64,000 nt of DNA from Thermocatellispora tengchongensis (lineage in GTDB: Bacteria; Actinomycetota; Actinomycetes; Streptosporangiales; Streptosporangiaceae): NCBI RefSeq assembly GCF_014202315.1, contig NZ_JACHGN010000006.1, forward strand, positions 124,001 to 188,000. Reading direction: 5' to 3'. Below the pieces are notes generated by a model. The model saw nothing but the letters and a program-made list of their open reading frames with translations, was not told the origin of the DNA and made no database searches. The translations under genes and the position numbers were made by a program. Positions 1 through 8,517 of this stretch are shown piece after piece. Numbering within the stretch: position 1 is the stretch's first letter; the number at the start of each line of letters is the position of its first letter.

Positions 1-1548
1 GAACCCGTGCCAGGCCGCGCCGGGCTCCAGAGTCCAGCATCGGGGCTCGGCGCGCAGCAGCGCCGGGTCGGCGTCGGCGAACGGCACGGGCCGCCCGGTG
101 CCGGGGCCGGCGACCGACGGCGGCTGCCACACGCCGAAGAACCAGCCGGGCCGCCGGCCGTCGGCGCGCAGGCGGGCCGCCAGCCGCACCATCGCCTGCC
201 GGAACCGCACCGCCTCCGTGATCGCCTCCCCGGTCAGGTGCGGGCCGGACGGGCCGTCCATCATCGCCGTGGCCACGTCGAGCGAGGCGATCATCGGGTA
301 CAGGGGTGAGGTGGAGGCGTGCATCAAGTAGGTCTCGTTGAGCCGGTCGTAGTCGACCGGCGCCCGTTCTGACGGCCGCACGTGCAGCATCGCCGCCTGC
401 GACAACGCCGCCAGCAGCTTGTGGGTGGACTGCGTGGCGAACACGGTCGGGCGGCCGGGGCCCGGCAGGGTGTCCTCCCCGACCGCCATGCCGTAGCGGC
501 GGGCGTAGAGCGGGTTGAACCGGGCGTAGGCGAACCACGCCTCGTCGAAGTGCAGCCGGGGCGTGCTGCCGCCCAGCAGCTCGGCCACGCGTACCGCGTC
601 GTAGCACAGCCCGTCGTACGTCGAGTTCGTGATCACGGCGTACGACGGCGCTCCGGTGGCGAGCGGATGGCGGGCCAGCCGCTCGCGCACCGCCTCCGCC
701 TCCAGGGCGGCGGGCGGGATCGGGCCCGCCAGCCCCAGCCCGTTGCGCTCCGGGATCAGATACACCGGGCGGGCCCCGGCGATCGTCACCGCGTGCTGGA
801 TCGACTTGTGGCAGTTGCGGTCGATCAGCACGGTGTCGTCGCGGGCCATCGCGTGGTGGCCGGCGATGCGGTTGGCGGTGGAGTTGCCGTTGACCACGAA
901 GAAGGTGCGGTCGGCGGAGAAGACGCGGGCGGCGTTGCGCTCGGCCTCGCCGATCGGGCCGGTGTGGTCCAGCGGCGAGCCCAGCTCGGCGACCGAGATG
1001 GACAGGTCGGTACGCAGCAGCCGCTCGCCGTAGAAGTCGAAGAACGCCCGCCCCACCGGCGACTTCAGGAACGCCACCCCGCCCGCGTGCGCCGGCGTGT
1101 GCCAGGAGTAGCGGTGGTGGTCCTCCAGGCGCCGCAGCGCGCCGAAGAACGGCGGCAGGATGCGCTCGGCGTACTGCTCGGCGGCGTGGGCGATCCGGCC
1201 CGCGATGAAGGCGGGGGTGTCCTCCAGCGGGAACACGTAGCCCTGGATGACCTCGTACACCCACAGGGGCAGCTCCTGCTGCGCGGTCATCAGGAAGACC
1301 GGCAGGTTGCGGAACCGCTTGGTCACCGCGGTCAGCAGCTCCTCCGCCCCGGGCGCGTCCCAGTCGGCCAGCAGCGCGGCCAGCGACGCGTCCGAGTTGA
1401 CCACCGCCAGCGCGTCCTCGCCGCGGTGCGTCCAGCGGACGTTCAGCCCGAGATCCTCCATTTCCAGGCGGATGCGGCGAAGCTGCTCGGCGAGGGCGGA
1501 ATCCGCGTCGGGCCGTTCGGTGACCGCGGCGAGGACGGTTGACTCCAT
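1..1548 (-). CDS. Orn/Lys/Arg decarboxylase, major type (3' end beyond window)
   Basis: The reading frame starts at ATG 1548 and stays open for 516 codons to the window edge, so the C-terminus lies outside. An N-terminal response-regulator-like wing (about residues 1-130) precedes a fold-type I PLP region. The PLP-binding lysine sits in the motif STHKLLA (near 440-490), and WHTPAHAGGVAF and NGNSTANR match the major biodegradative lysine/ornithine/arginine decarboxylases. The reaction would be PLP-dependent decarboxylation of a basic amino acid to a polyamine or diamine, consuming a proton in the cytosol. The substrate cannot be chosen from sequence alone. The gene runs tandem with, and 160 bp downstream of, the desaturase gene. 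Confidence 0.9.
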   Translation of the reverse strand, partial: MESTVLAAVTERPDADSALAEQLRRIRLEMEDLGLNVRWTHRGEDALAVVNSDASLAALLADWDAPGAEELLTAVTKRFRNLPVFLMTAQQELPLWVYEVIQGYVFPLEDTPAFIAGRIAHAAEQYAERILPPFFGALRRLEDHHRYSWHTPAHAGGVAFLKSPVGRAFFDFYGERLLRTDLSISVAELGSPLDHTGPIGEAERNAARVFSADRTFFVVNGNSTANRIAGHHAMARDDTVLIDRNCHKSIQHAVTIAGARPVYLIPERNGLGLAGPIPPAALEAEAVRERLARHPLATGAPSYAVITNSTYDGLCYDAVRVAELLGGSTPRLHFDEAWFAYARFNPLYARRYGMAVGEDTLPGPGRPTVFATQSTHKLLAALSQAAMLHVRPSERAPVDYDRLNETYLMHASTSPLYPMIASLDVATAMMDGPSGPHLTGEAITEAVRFRQAMVRLAARLRADGRRPGWFFGVWQPPSVAGPGTGRPVPFADADPALLRAEPRCWTLEPGAAWHGF

Positions 1549-1611
1549 GAGGATGCTCCGGGGTCGGGACGCGGCCGGTGGCGGCCGGCCGGGCGGGTGG
1601 TCGGGCGGGTG

Positions 1612-1700
1612 CTCGGCGATCAGGCATCGGGTGATCAGGCGATCGGGCGATCGGGCCGATCGGGCGATCGGGGCGGTCGGGCGATGCCGCGATCAGGCGG
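1612..1700. repeat. Iterated GATCGGGC-type short repeat
   Basis: Between the decarboxylase start and the desaturase stop, the unit GATCGGGC and variants (GATCAGGC, GGTCGGGC) recur about eight times. Because GATC and CGATCG are self-complementary, the array can also fold into small hairpins. It could act as a terminator for the desaturase transcript or be a simple slippage product. No coding signal is present. Confidence 0.6.
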
Positions 1701-1708
1701 TGCGGCGG

Positions 1709-2653
1709 TCAGTGGCGGTCCGGGCCGGCGCGGGCGGCGGCCAGGCGGGCGGGATCGGGCCAGCGCACGGCGTACGCCCAGCCGGCCAGCTCGAACCAGC
1801 GGATCAGCCGGGCGCTCGGGTCGAGCTGCCCCTTCAGCACCCCGTGGCGGGCGCAGGTGGGCTCCACGTGGTGCCAGTTGTGCCAGCCCTCGCCGAGGGT
1901 GAGGAACGCCACCCACCGCACGTTGGAGGAGCGGTCCCTGCTGCGGAAGGGACGCCGGCCGAAGGTGTGCGCGACGGAGTTCACCGACCAGGTGACGTGG
2001 TGCACGACGGCGTAGCGGACCAGCCCGCCCCAGAACAGCGCGGACCACGCGCCCTCCCACGACAGCGACCACAGCCCGCCCGCGGCGAAGGGCAGCAGGA
2101 ACGACAGCGCCACCACGGCGGGGTAGGCCGCGTCGAACCGGCGCACGTCGGGATCGGCCAGCAGGTCGGGCACCCAGTGCGCGCGGTTGGACCGCTGCCG
2201 CGCGGTGTAGAACCACCCGGCCTGGGCGTGCAGCATGCCGCGCACCAGCGCCACGCCGCCGTCGCCGTAGCGCCAGGGGGAGTGCGGGTCGCCCTCGCGG
2301 TCGGCGTACTTGTGGTGGCGGCGGTGCTCGGCCGCCCACAGGCCGACCGGGCCCTCGACGGCGAGGCCGCCGGCCAGCAGGAGCGCGATCCGCAGCGGCC
2401 TGCGGCACTTGAAGGCGCGGTGGGTGAACAGCCGGTGGTAGCCGATCGCGATGCCGAAGATGCACACGAGGTACATGACGGCGGCGATCACGGCGTCGCG
2501 CGGGCCGACGCCCCAGCCCCAGGCGGCCGGCACCGCGAGCGCGAGCAGCACGCCGGGGAGGACGACGAGGACCATCAGGTACGCCGTGCGGCGCCCGGCG
2601 CCGAGCGCCACGGTCTCGGCCGCGGCCGGACGGGGAGCGGATGGTGGGGGCAC
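1709..2653 (-). CDS. Acyl-CoA/acyl-lipid desaturase
   Basis: A 314-aa membrane di-iron desaturase that should introduce a double bond into fatty acyl chains (delta-9-like class). The three histidine boxes are visible as HRLFTH, EHRRHH and GEGWHNWHH, and hydrophobic segments flank them in the usual order. The start chosen is GTG 2653 because GGAGGT lies five bases upstream; an upstream in-frame ATG at 2695 has no ribosome site. It is divergent from the P450/dioxygenase operon, so it may supply unsaturated acyl substrate to those oxygenases. That link is inference. Confidence 0.9.
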   Translation of the reverse strand: MPPPSAPRPAAAETVALGAGRRTAYLMVLVVLPGVLLALAVPAAWGWGVGPRDAVIAAVMYLVCIFGIAIGYHRLFTHRAFKCRRPLRIALLLAGGLAVEGPVGLWAAEHRRHHKYADREGDPHSPWRYGDGGVALVRGMLHAQAGWFYTARQRSNRAHWVPDLLADPDVRRFDAAYPAVVALSFLLPFAAGGLWSLSWEGAWSALFWGGLVRYAVVHHVTWSVNSVAHTFGRRPFRSRDRSSNVRWVAFLTLGEGWHNWHHVEPTCARHGVLKGQLDPSARLIRWFELAGWAYAVRWPDPARLAAARAGPDRH

Positions 2654-2739
2654 GCGACCTCCCTGACGTAGCGACGGCGGGCCTGGCCCATTCAACGGCC
2701 GTCACGGCACGTCACGGCAGTGACCGCCAGAGTGACATC

Positions 2740-2761
2740 TTGATTACTTTGAGGAGTCAAA
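2740..2761. promoter_or_regulatory. Inverted repeat in the desaturase/P450 divergent promoter region
   Basis: The 214-bp divergent interval holds an AT-rich island with TTTGA-GGAG-TCAAA (2748-2761), nested in a wider TTGA...TCAA arrangement. On the minus strand TTGACT overlaps the repeat and could be a -35 for the desaturase. This is a candidate operator for a lipid-responsive regulator; no regulator gene is adjacent. Confidence 0.4.
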
Positions 2762-2867
2762 ACAATGCGCGCCGTAGTCATGCGAGGTGGGCGGGCCGCC
2801 CGCCTAGCCTGTCACTGCGCGGGACGATCACCGCGTCCATCACCCCCGACCGGGAAGGGGTACGGCA

Positions 2868-4169
2868 GTGGTTGCTGGCGAGCGGGTCGCGACGGGCGGC
2901 TATCTGGACACCTACGAGGAGGCGCTGGCCCGCGACCCCGCCCGCGCGCCCGGACTCGTCCAGGAGTGGATGCGCGGCGAGTGGCGGACCCTGTTCGCCG
3001 AGCTGCGCGCCCGGCGGCCGATCCTCGTCACACCGGCCTTCACGGTCGTGACCCGCTTCCCCGACGTCGTCGAGGTGCTGTCCAACGAGGAGGTCTTCAC
3101 GGTCCGGTCCTTCGGCCCCCGCCTGGAGGCCGTGCTGGGCGGCCCGTTCATGCTGTCCCGCGACGCCACCCCCACCAACTGGCGCGACAAGGGCCTCATG
3201 CGGGTGATGCTGGACCCCGGCGACGTGCCGCGGGTCCGCGAGCTGGCGGGCCGCATCGCGGAGGAGGCGCTCGGCGAGGCGTGGCCGGACGGCCGGGTGG
3301 AGGCCGTCCACGGCCTGTTCCGCCGGGTGGCCCTGGGAGTGTGCGCGGAGTACTTCGGCCTGCCCGGCCCCGACCCCGGCACGCTGTCGCGCTGGACCAG
3401 GGCCGTGATCGCCGACTGCTTCGCGAACTACCAGGACGACCCGGGGGTCAAGGCCGCAGCGGCCGGCGCGGGCGCGGAGATGCTGGCCCACCTGCGCGAG
3501 GCGCTCGCCGCCCGCAGGGCCGGGCGCGCGGGGCCGCCGGGCGGGGCCCGCGACGTCTTCGCCCGGCTCGTCGCGACCGGGCTTCCCGAGCCGATCGCCC
3601 TGGACGACGAGCGCATCGTGGTCAACATGGCCGGGCTGCCGCTCGGTTTCGTGGAGAGCGCGCCCGGCGCCATGGCCGAGGCGCTGGAGCAGTTGCTGCT
3701 TCGGCCGCGGGTCCTGGCGCAGGCCGCCGAGGCCGCCGCCGAGCCCGACCCCGCCCGGTTCGACGCCCACGTGTGGGAGGCGCTGCGGTTCAGCCCGTTC
3801 TTCAAACTCCTGCCCCGGGTCTGCGTACGCGACCACGTGCTCGCGGCCGGCACCCCGAGGAGCACGCTCATCCCCGCCGGCACGTTCGTGCTGGCCGCGC
3901 CCGCCTCGGCGATGTTCGACGCCGACGTGGTGCCCGAGCCCGAGGAGTTCCGCCTCGACCGGCCGCGCCACCATCACCTGTTCTTCGGCCACGGCCACCA
4001 CGCCTGCCTCGGCGTGCACCCGGCTCGCGCGGTCATCTGCGAGACGCTGCGCCGCCTGCTGCTGCGGCCCGGCGTGCGCGCGGCCCCGGGACCGGAGGGG
4101 AGGCTCACCCGCTCCCACGGCATCTTCCCCGACCGGTTCGTCCTCACGTTCGGCGGGGAGGACGCGTGA
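2868..4169 (+). CDS. Cytochrome P450, likely peroxide-rearranging type
   Basis: A 433-aa P450. The K-helix ExxR is EALR (304-307) and the haem loop is FGHGHHACLG with ligand Cys380. The I-helix region reads GLPLGFVESAPGAM, without the usual acid-Thr pair used for O2 activation. Loss of that pair is typical of P450s that isomerise hydroperoxides (CYP74, CYP5/8, fungal Ppo P450 domains). Start is GTG 2868 with GGAAGGGG seven bases upstream; the stop overlaps the next start by 4 bp (GTGA), so it is translationally coupled to the cyclooxygenase-like gene. Predicted role: conversion of the fatty-acid hydroperoxide made by that partner. Substrate and product are inferred. Confidence 0.85.
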   Translation: MVAGERVATGGYLDTYEEALARDPARAPGLVQEWMRGEWRTLFAELRARRPILVTPAFTVVTRFPDVVEVLSNEEVFTVRSFGPRLEAVLGGPFMLSRDATPTNWRDKGLMRVMLDPGDVPRVRELAGRIAEEALGEAWPDGRVEAVHGLFRRVALGVCAEYFGLPGPDPGTLSRWTRAVIADCFANYQDDPGVKAAAAGAGAEMLAHLREALAARRAGRAGPPGGARDVFARLVATGLPEPIALDDERIVVNMAGLPLGFVESAPGAMAEALEQLLLRPRVLAQAAEAAAEPDPARFDAHVWEALRFSPFFKLLPRVCVRDHVLAAGTPRSTLIPAGTFVLAAPASAMFDADVVPEPEEFRLDRPRHHHLFFGHGHHACLGVHPARAVICETLRRLLLRPGVRAAPGPEGRLTRSHGIFPDRFVLTFGGEDA

Positions 4170-5740
4170 GGAGCGCGCGCGGCATCCGTACCGACGGCGC
4201 CCGCAACCGGCTGCGGTTCCTGGCCCTGACCCGGGGCAAGCCGGTCTGGACCCTGCTGCAGGCGGCCGGCCCCGTACGCCGCCGCCTCAACGCCGCGCTC
4301 ATCGACGGCGCGGTGCGCGAGATGCCGCCGCGGCCCGAGCCGCTGAGCACCATGTGCGACTACACCTCGTGGCCGTCGCTGACCGACCGCACCTACAGCG
4401 GCCGGCACCTGCCCCCCGTGGCGGCCGACGAGTCGGGCCGGCCCTCGCCCGAGGCCGCCGCCGGCCTGTTCGCCCGCGGCGACTCCATGATCCCCTGCCC
4501 GCGCTCGACGGTCCTGTTCGCCTACTTCGCCCAGTGGTTCACCGACGGGTTCCTGCGCGGCGACTCCAGCGTCCCGCGCGACCCCCGCAAGAACACCTCC
4601 AACCACCACATCGACCTCAACCAGCTCTACGGGCTCGACGAGACCGCGACCGCGGCCCTGCGCGCCCACGACGGCGGCCGGCTGAAAAACCAGGTGATCA
4701 ACGGCGGGGAGTTCCCGACCCACCTGTGCGAGAAGGGCGAGATCAAAGCCGAGTTCGCGGCGCTGAGCGTGCTGCGCTTCGACGAGATCGCCGCCGAGCG
4801 GCGCGACACCCTGTTCGCGATCGGCAGCGACCGCGGCAACACCCAGCTCGGCTTCACCATGCTCACCGTGCTGTTCCTGCGCGAGCACAACCGGGTCGCC
4901 ACGCTGCTGGCCGAGCGCCACCCGCGCTGGGACGACGAGCGCCTGTTCCAGACCACGCGCAACATCCTCATCGTGATGCTGATCAAGCTGGTGGTCGAGG
5001 AGTACATCAACCACATCACCCCCTACCACTTCCGCTTCACCCTCGATCCCGGGCTCACCGCGCTGCTGGCCCGCGCGCCCTGGCACCGGGAGAACTGGGC
5101 GTCGGTCGAGTTCAACCTCGTCTACCGCTGGCACAGCCTGATCCCCTCCCACCTGACCGTCGGCGGGCACGAGCTGCCGATGGCGCAGACCCTGGCCGCC
5201 GGGGCGCTGATCCCCGAACACGGCCTCGGCCGGCTCATGGAGGACGCCTCGCGGCAGCGCGCCGGGCGGATCGGCCTGTTCAACACCGACCCCGTGCTGC
5301 GCCAGGTCGATGTGGACAGCATCCGCGAGTCGCGGGCCCTCGCCCTGGCCTCCTACAACGACTACCGGGCGCACTGCCGTTTCCCGCGCGTACGCCGCTT
5401 CGAGCACGTCAACGGCGACCCGCGGGTCTGCGCGGCGCTGCGCGAGCTCTACCGCGGCGTGGACGACCTCGACCTGTACGTCGGGCTGTTCGCCGAGGAG
5501 CCCGGCTCGCCCGACGCCATCCTGCCGCCGCTCCTGACGAAGATCATCGCCATCGACGCCTTCTCCCAGGCGCTGACCAACCCGCTGCTGGCGCCGCGCG
5601 TGTTCAACGCCGCCACGTTCTCCCCGCTCGGCCTGGACGTCATCGCCTCCACCCGCACGCTGTCGGACGTACTGCACCGCAACGTCCCAGAGGACCCGCG
5701 TCCCCGTTTCGTCAGCATGACCCGGGCGGCGCGGCCATGA
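4166..5740 (+). CDS. Cyclooxygenase-like haem dioxygenase (peroxidase-cyclooxygenase superfamily)
   Basis: A 524-aa protein that aligns by eye along animal prostaglandin synthases. FLREHNRVATLL is shared almost verbatim; EFNLVYRWHSLIP gives radical Tyr320 (COX-1 Y385) and proximal haem ligand His323 (H388); DAFSQAL places Ser467 at the aspirin-site serine (S530). The distal histidine motif (HFTH in COX) is instead QWFTD, with Asp127 at the distal position. Cyclooxygenase-type fatty-acid oxygenation may remain while peroxidase turnover is impaired. No signal peptide or EGF domain is present, so it is probably cytosolic. The last codons are already the first unit of the downstream ATGA repeat array. 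Confidence 0.85.
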   Translation: MRSARGIRTDGARNRLRFLALTRGKPVWTLLQAAGPVRRRLNAALIDGAVREMPPRPEPLSTMCDYTSWPSLTDRTYSGRHLPPVAADESGRPSPEAAAGLFARGDSMIPCPRSTVLFAYFAQWFTDGFLRGDSSVPRDPRKNTSNHHIDLNQLYGLDETATAALRAHDGGRLKNQVINGGEFPTHLCEKGEIKAEFAALSVLRFDEIAAERRDTLFAIGSDRGNTQLGFTMLTVLFLREHNRVATLLAERHPRWDDERLFQTTRNILIVMLIKLVVEEYINHITPYHFRFTLDPGLTALLARAPWHRENWASVEFNLVYRWHSLIPSHLTVGGHELPMAQTLAAGALIPEHGLGRLMEDASRQRAGRIGLFNTDPVLRQVDVDSIRESRALALASYNDYRAHCRFPRVRRFEHVNGDPRVCAALRELYRGVDDLDLYVGLFAEEPGSPDAILPPLLTKIIAIDAFSQALTNPLLAPRVFNAATFSPLGLDVIASTRTLSDVLHRNVPEDPRPRFVSMTRAARP

Positions 5741-5968
5741 CCGGGGCGGCGGGACGGTACGGCCATGACCGGGGCGGTGCGGTCATGACCGGGGCGGCGG
5801 GGCGGTGCGGTCATGACGGGGACGGCGCGGCCATGACCAGGGTGGCGGGGCGGTGCGGCCATGACCAGGGTGGCGGGGCGGTGCGGTCATGACGGGGGCG
5901 GTGCGGCCATGACTGGGGCGGTGCGGCCATGACCGGGGCGGTGCGGCCATGACCGGGACGGGCCCGGA
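5717..5968 (+). repeat. 20/28-bp minisatellite carrying ATGA in every unit
   Basis: Eleven ATGA tetramers lie at 5717, 5737, 5765, 5785, 5813, 5833, 5861, 5889, 5909, 5929 and 5949, spaced 20 or 28 bp, in units close to CCATGACCGGGGCGGTGCGG. The TGA stop of the dioxygenase is inside the ATGA at 5737 and the start of the next gene is the ATGA at 5949. The simplest reading is that the two cistrons once overlapped at a single ATGA and slippage amplified that junction to about 210 bp. One unit also forms the palindrome GGTCATGACC. Confidence 0.85.
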
Positions 5969-8072
5969 CGGCCGCGCGCGGCAGGAGGAGCTGCGGGCGG
6001 CGGCGCGCGAGCTGGTCGAGGTCGCGGTGACGATCCGCGAGGCAGCCGCCCACGCGACGGCCGCGCTCACCGACCCGGCGGTGCTCGCCGGGCTGCCCCG
6101 CGCCCCCGTCGCGGGACTGCGGGCCCAGGGCGCGCTGGCCCGCGCGGTGACCCACGGCAGCGGGCTCGGTTACGCTCCCGCCGGCGGCCGGCTCGCCACG
6201 GTGGCGGCCCGCCTCGGCGCGCTGGCCGGCGCCGAGAGCCTGGCCGTACGCGTGCTGGCCACCTCGCTGCGGCTGCGCATCGCCGCGGTGGCCCTGGACC
6301 ATCCCGAGCTGACCACCGATCCGGCGCTGGTCCGGCTGATCGAGGCGGCGGCGGCCGACCGCGATCTGGAGGCCGTGCGCGCGCTGCGCGCCCTGTTGCG
6401 CGACCGCGGCGCGGTGGGGGCCCTCAGCGCGCTGGCTCCGGTCTTCGGCGAGGTGCTCGCCCTGCGCGCCCTGCTCGATGAGAACCCGCTCAACGACGCC
6501 GCCGCCTGGCTGATCGCCACCGGCGGGGGCTACGCCACCGCCGACCCGATCACCGGGATCAGCAACCGGATCATCGCGGTGCTGGACCGCGGCGAGGGCG
6601 GCGCGCGCCGCGTCGAGCCCGGCCCGGCCGAGAGCGGGCGGCTCAGCTCGCACGGCTCGCTGCTCGGCTTCCTCGGCGACATCAGCGTGATCGGCACGAC
6701 CGGACGCGTGCTGCTCAGGAGCGTCGAGGGCCCCGACGGGGTGATCCGCCACGTCGTCCAGGCGCCGGGCATGAGGGCGGGCCGCCTCGACGCCGACTCG
6801 CCGCAGGACCTTCTCGGCGCCTTCAGCAGCGCGGTGCTGGACAGCAGCCCCTACAGCCGGGCGCTGGCCCGCGCGGTGGCCGACTACGGCATCCCGCCCG
6901 GAGCCGAGATCGCGCTGATCGGGCACAGCGCGGGCGGCGCGGCCGTGCTGAACCTGGCCCAGGACCGGGAGTTCTGCGCCCGCTACCGGGTCACCCACGC
7001 CGTGGCGGTCGGCTCGCCGGTGGACTTCAAACGGCCCGCCGACCCGCGTACCTGGGTCGCCGCCGTCACCAACCAGCACGACATCATCCCCACCCTCGAC
7101 GGGCAGGGCGCGGGCGCCTGCGCCGGCCTGCACCCCGGCTGGTACGTCGTGGACTACGCCGACCCCACCCACCTGTTCCCGTTGTGCCACTCCATCGACC
7201 GCTACATCGGCAATCTCGCCCATGACCTGCCCGAGGCCCGCGAGCACATCGACGAGCGGCTGACCCCCTACCGGGGGCGGATCGTGCGCACGCAGGCGTA
7301 CCGCCTGTTCGACGTGGAGGCGCCGGAGTCCGCGGCCGAGCCCGTGTACTCCGTCGAGCTCCCCGGCGGCGCCGTCGAGGTGCCGGTGCGCTGCCGCGAC
7401 GGCGCCGCGGTCACGGCCTGCTTCGCCGCCGACCCCGAGGCGGCGGCCCGCGCGGTGCGCGGCACCGGGCTCGGCCCGCCCGTGCGCGTCCCCGGCGGCG
7501 CCCTGGTCACCGTGCACGCGGCCTGGCACCGGCGCGGCGGCCTCGGCGAGTTCCGCGAGCTCCACCTGACGATCGGCGTGCCCGGCCCCCGCCGGCCGCC
7601 GGGCCCGCCCGGCAGGGCCGATCGCCGGCGGCGGGGCGGCTACGTGGCCGGCTGGGCGATCGACGCGGAGGCCGCGCACGCGGCGGCGGGGGCGCTGTGG
7701 GGCGGCGGGCCGCACCTCGCGCCGGTGGAGTTCCGGCTGGGCGGCGGTGCCGCACACCTCGCGGCGGGCGGCCCGGACGAGCGTATCCTCACCCTGAGCG
7801 GCCCTCTCGGTCCCGGCCTGCCGGCGCGTGACCCCGGCCTGGTGCGCTACGCGCGCCACGGCGATGACGTGCTGCGCTCGTCGGTACGCGCCCGCGCCCG
7901 GGGCCTGGTGTACCTCGCGCCCCGGCTCCGGCTGGCGCCCGGCGACTCCGCCCACCCGCTGGCGCAGCTCGTACGCGAGCTGGGTCTGGACGGCGCCCGC
8001 CCGCTCGTGTGCCGGGCGACCGTCGCCCGCCAGACGGTGCTCGGCGCCGGAGTGCCCGTCCCGCGCGCCTGA
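5949..8072 (+). CDS. Serine hydrolase with helical N-terminus and ADC-like C-terminus
   Basis: A 707-aa protein. Residues 1-180 are Ala-rich and helical. About 230-440 is an alpha/beta hydrolase with nucleophile elbow GHSAGG (Ser327) and later His/Asp candidates near HDIIP and DPTHLFPLCHS. Residues about 500-700 resemble the acetoacetate-decarboxylase fold (pattern YVAGWAID then ALWGG, then LHLTIG-type strands); that assignment is tentative. It is probably a lipase or esterase for complex lipids. Start is the last ATG of the repeat array; the true start could be any in-frame ATG there, but upstream in-frame TGA codons make 5949 the best choice. It is third in the P450/dioxygenase operon. Confidence 0.65.
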   Translation: MTGTGPDGRARQEELRAAARELVEVAVTIREAAAHATAALTDPAVLAGLPRAPVAGLRAQGALARAVTHGSGLGYAPAGGRLATVAARLGALAGAESLAVRVLATSLRLRIAAVALDHPELTTDPALVRLIEAAAADRDLEAVRALRALLRDRGAVGALSALAPVFGEVLALRALLDENPLNDAAAWLIATGGGYATADPITGISNRIIAVLDRGEGGARRVEPGPAESGRLSSHGSLLGFLGDISVIGTTGRVLLRSVEGPDGVIRHVVQAPGMRAGRLDADSPQDLLGAFSSAVLDSSPYSRALARAVADYGIPPGAEIALIGHSAGGAAVLNLAQDREFCARYRVTHAVAVGSPVDFKRPADPRTWVAAVTNQHDIIPTLDGQGAGACAGLHPGWYVVDYADPTHLFPLCHSIDRYIGNLAHDLPEAREHIDERLTPYRGRIVRTQAYRLFDVEAPESAAEPVYSVELPGGAVEVPVRCRDGAAVTACFAADPEAAARAVRGTGLGPPVRVPGGALVTVHAAWHRRGGLGEFRELHLTIGVPGPRRPPGPPGRADRRRRGGYVAGWAIDAEAAHAAAGALWGGGPHLAPVEFRLGGGAAHLAAGGPDERILTLSGPLGPGLPARDPGLVRYARHGDDVLRSSVRARARGLVYLAPRLRLAPGDSAHPLAQLVRELGLDGARPLVCRATVARQTVLGAGVPVPRA

Positions 8073-8137
8073 TCGCGCCCCGCGGACCCGATCCCCCGAT
8101 CCCCCTGATTCCCCGAGCCCCGCCGAGAAGGGACGAC

Positions 8138-8380
8138 ATGCCAGACGCACCCGGCCCCATCGCCCGCCACGCGGCGGTCCTGACGGCCGACTCCGACGCG
8201 CTCGCCGAGGCCGCGGAACGCCTGCGCGCGGTCGAGGCGAGGCTCGGCGCGAGCGGCGCCGCCCCGCAGTGGCTCCACGAGGCCGTCGCCGCCCACCTGG
8301 CGGCCTGCGCCACCGCGGCGGCCGACCTGGCCGAAGCCGCCGACCGCCTGCGCCGATACGCCGAGAGCGCGGGCCCCTGA
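8138..8380 (+). CDS. Small Ala-rich helical protein (WXG100-like?)
   Basis: An 80-aa protein with GAGAAGGGA five bases before ATG 8138. It is predicted as two amphipathic helices joined near APQWLHEA, reminiscent of the short WXG100/EspC-like partners encoded beside large helical-N-terminus hydrolases, though no exact WXG is present. The preceding hydrolase has a helical N-terminal region that could pair with it. No signal peptide. Its last codons lie in the first copy of an 80-bp tandem duplication. Function unknown. Confidence 0.6.
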   Translation: MPDAPGPIARHAAVLTADSDALAEAAERLRAVEARLGASGAAPQWLHEAVAAHLAACATAAADLAEAADRLRRYAESAGP

Positions 8381-8517
8381 GCTTCGCGCCGTCCCGGCCC
8401 GGTCGGTGGTGTGGTGCTGCTCGAAGGGCCGGGCGACATGCCGGAAGCGCGGGCCCCTGAGCTTCGTGCCGTCCCGGCCCGGCCGGTGGCGCGGGCTACT
8501 CGAAGGGCCGGGCGAGC
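8366..8517. repeat. 80-bp-period tandem duplication at a convergent gene junction
   Basis: The block beginning AGCGCGGGCCCCTGAGCTTCG at 8366 recurs at 8446 (offset 80) and stays alike through TCGAAGGGCCGGGCGA (8421 and 8500, offset 79). Copy one carries the stop of the 80-aa gene; copy two carries the stop of the TetR gene on the other strand. Differences are scattered substitutions, so the event is not very recent. Confidence 0.8.

Noticed and set aside
382-1542. Long open frame opposite the decarboxylase
   Set aside because: It is antisense to a well-supported PLP enzyme and has Arg/Gln/Val-rich low-complexity content, typical of shadow frames at high GC.
2765-4165. N-terminal extension of the cyclooxygenase-like gene through the P450 gene
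   Set aside because: The extension is the P450 in another frame. The GTGA overlap and family alignment put the dioxygenase start at 4166.
5739-5948. Peptide with GAAMTGAAGRCGHD-like repeats in the minisatellite
   Set aside because: The repetitive frame is a product of the 20/28-bp DNA repeats and has no ribosome site or conserved start.
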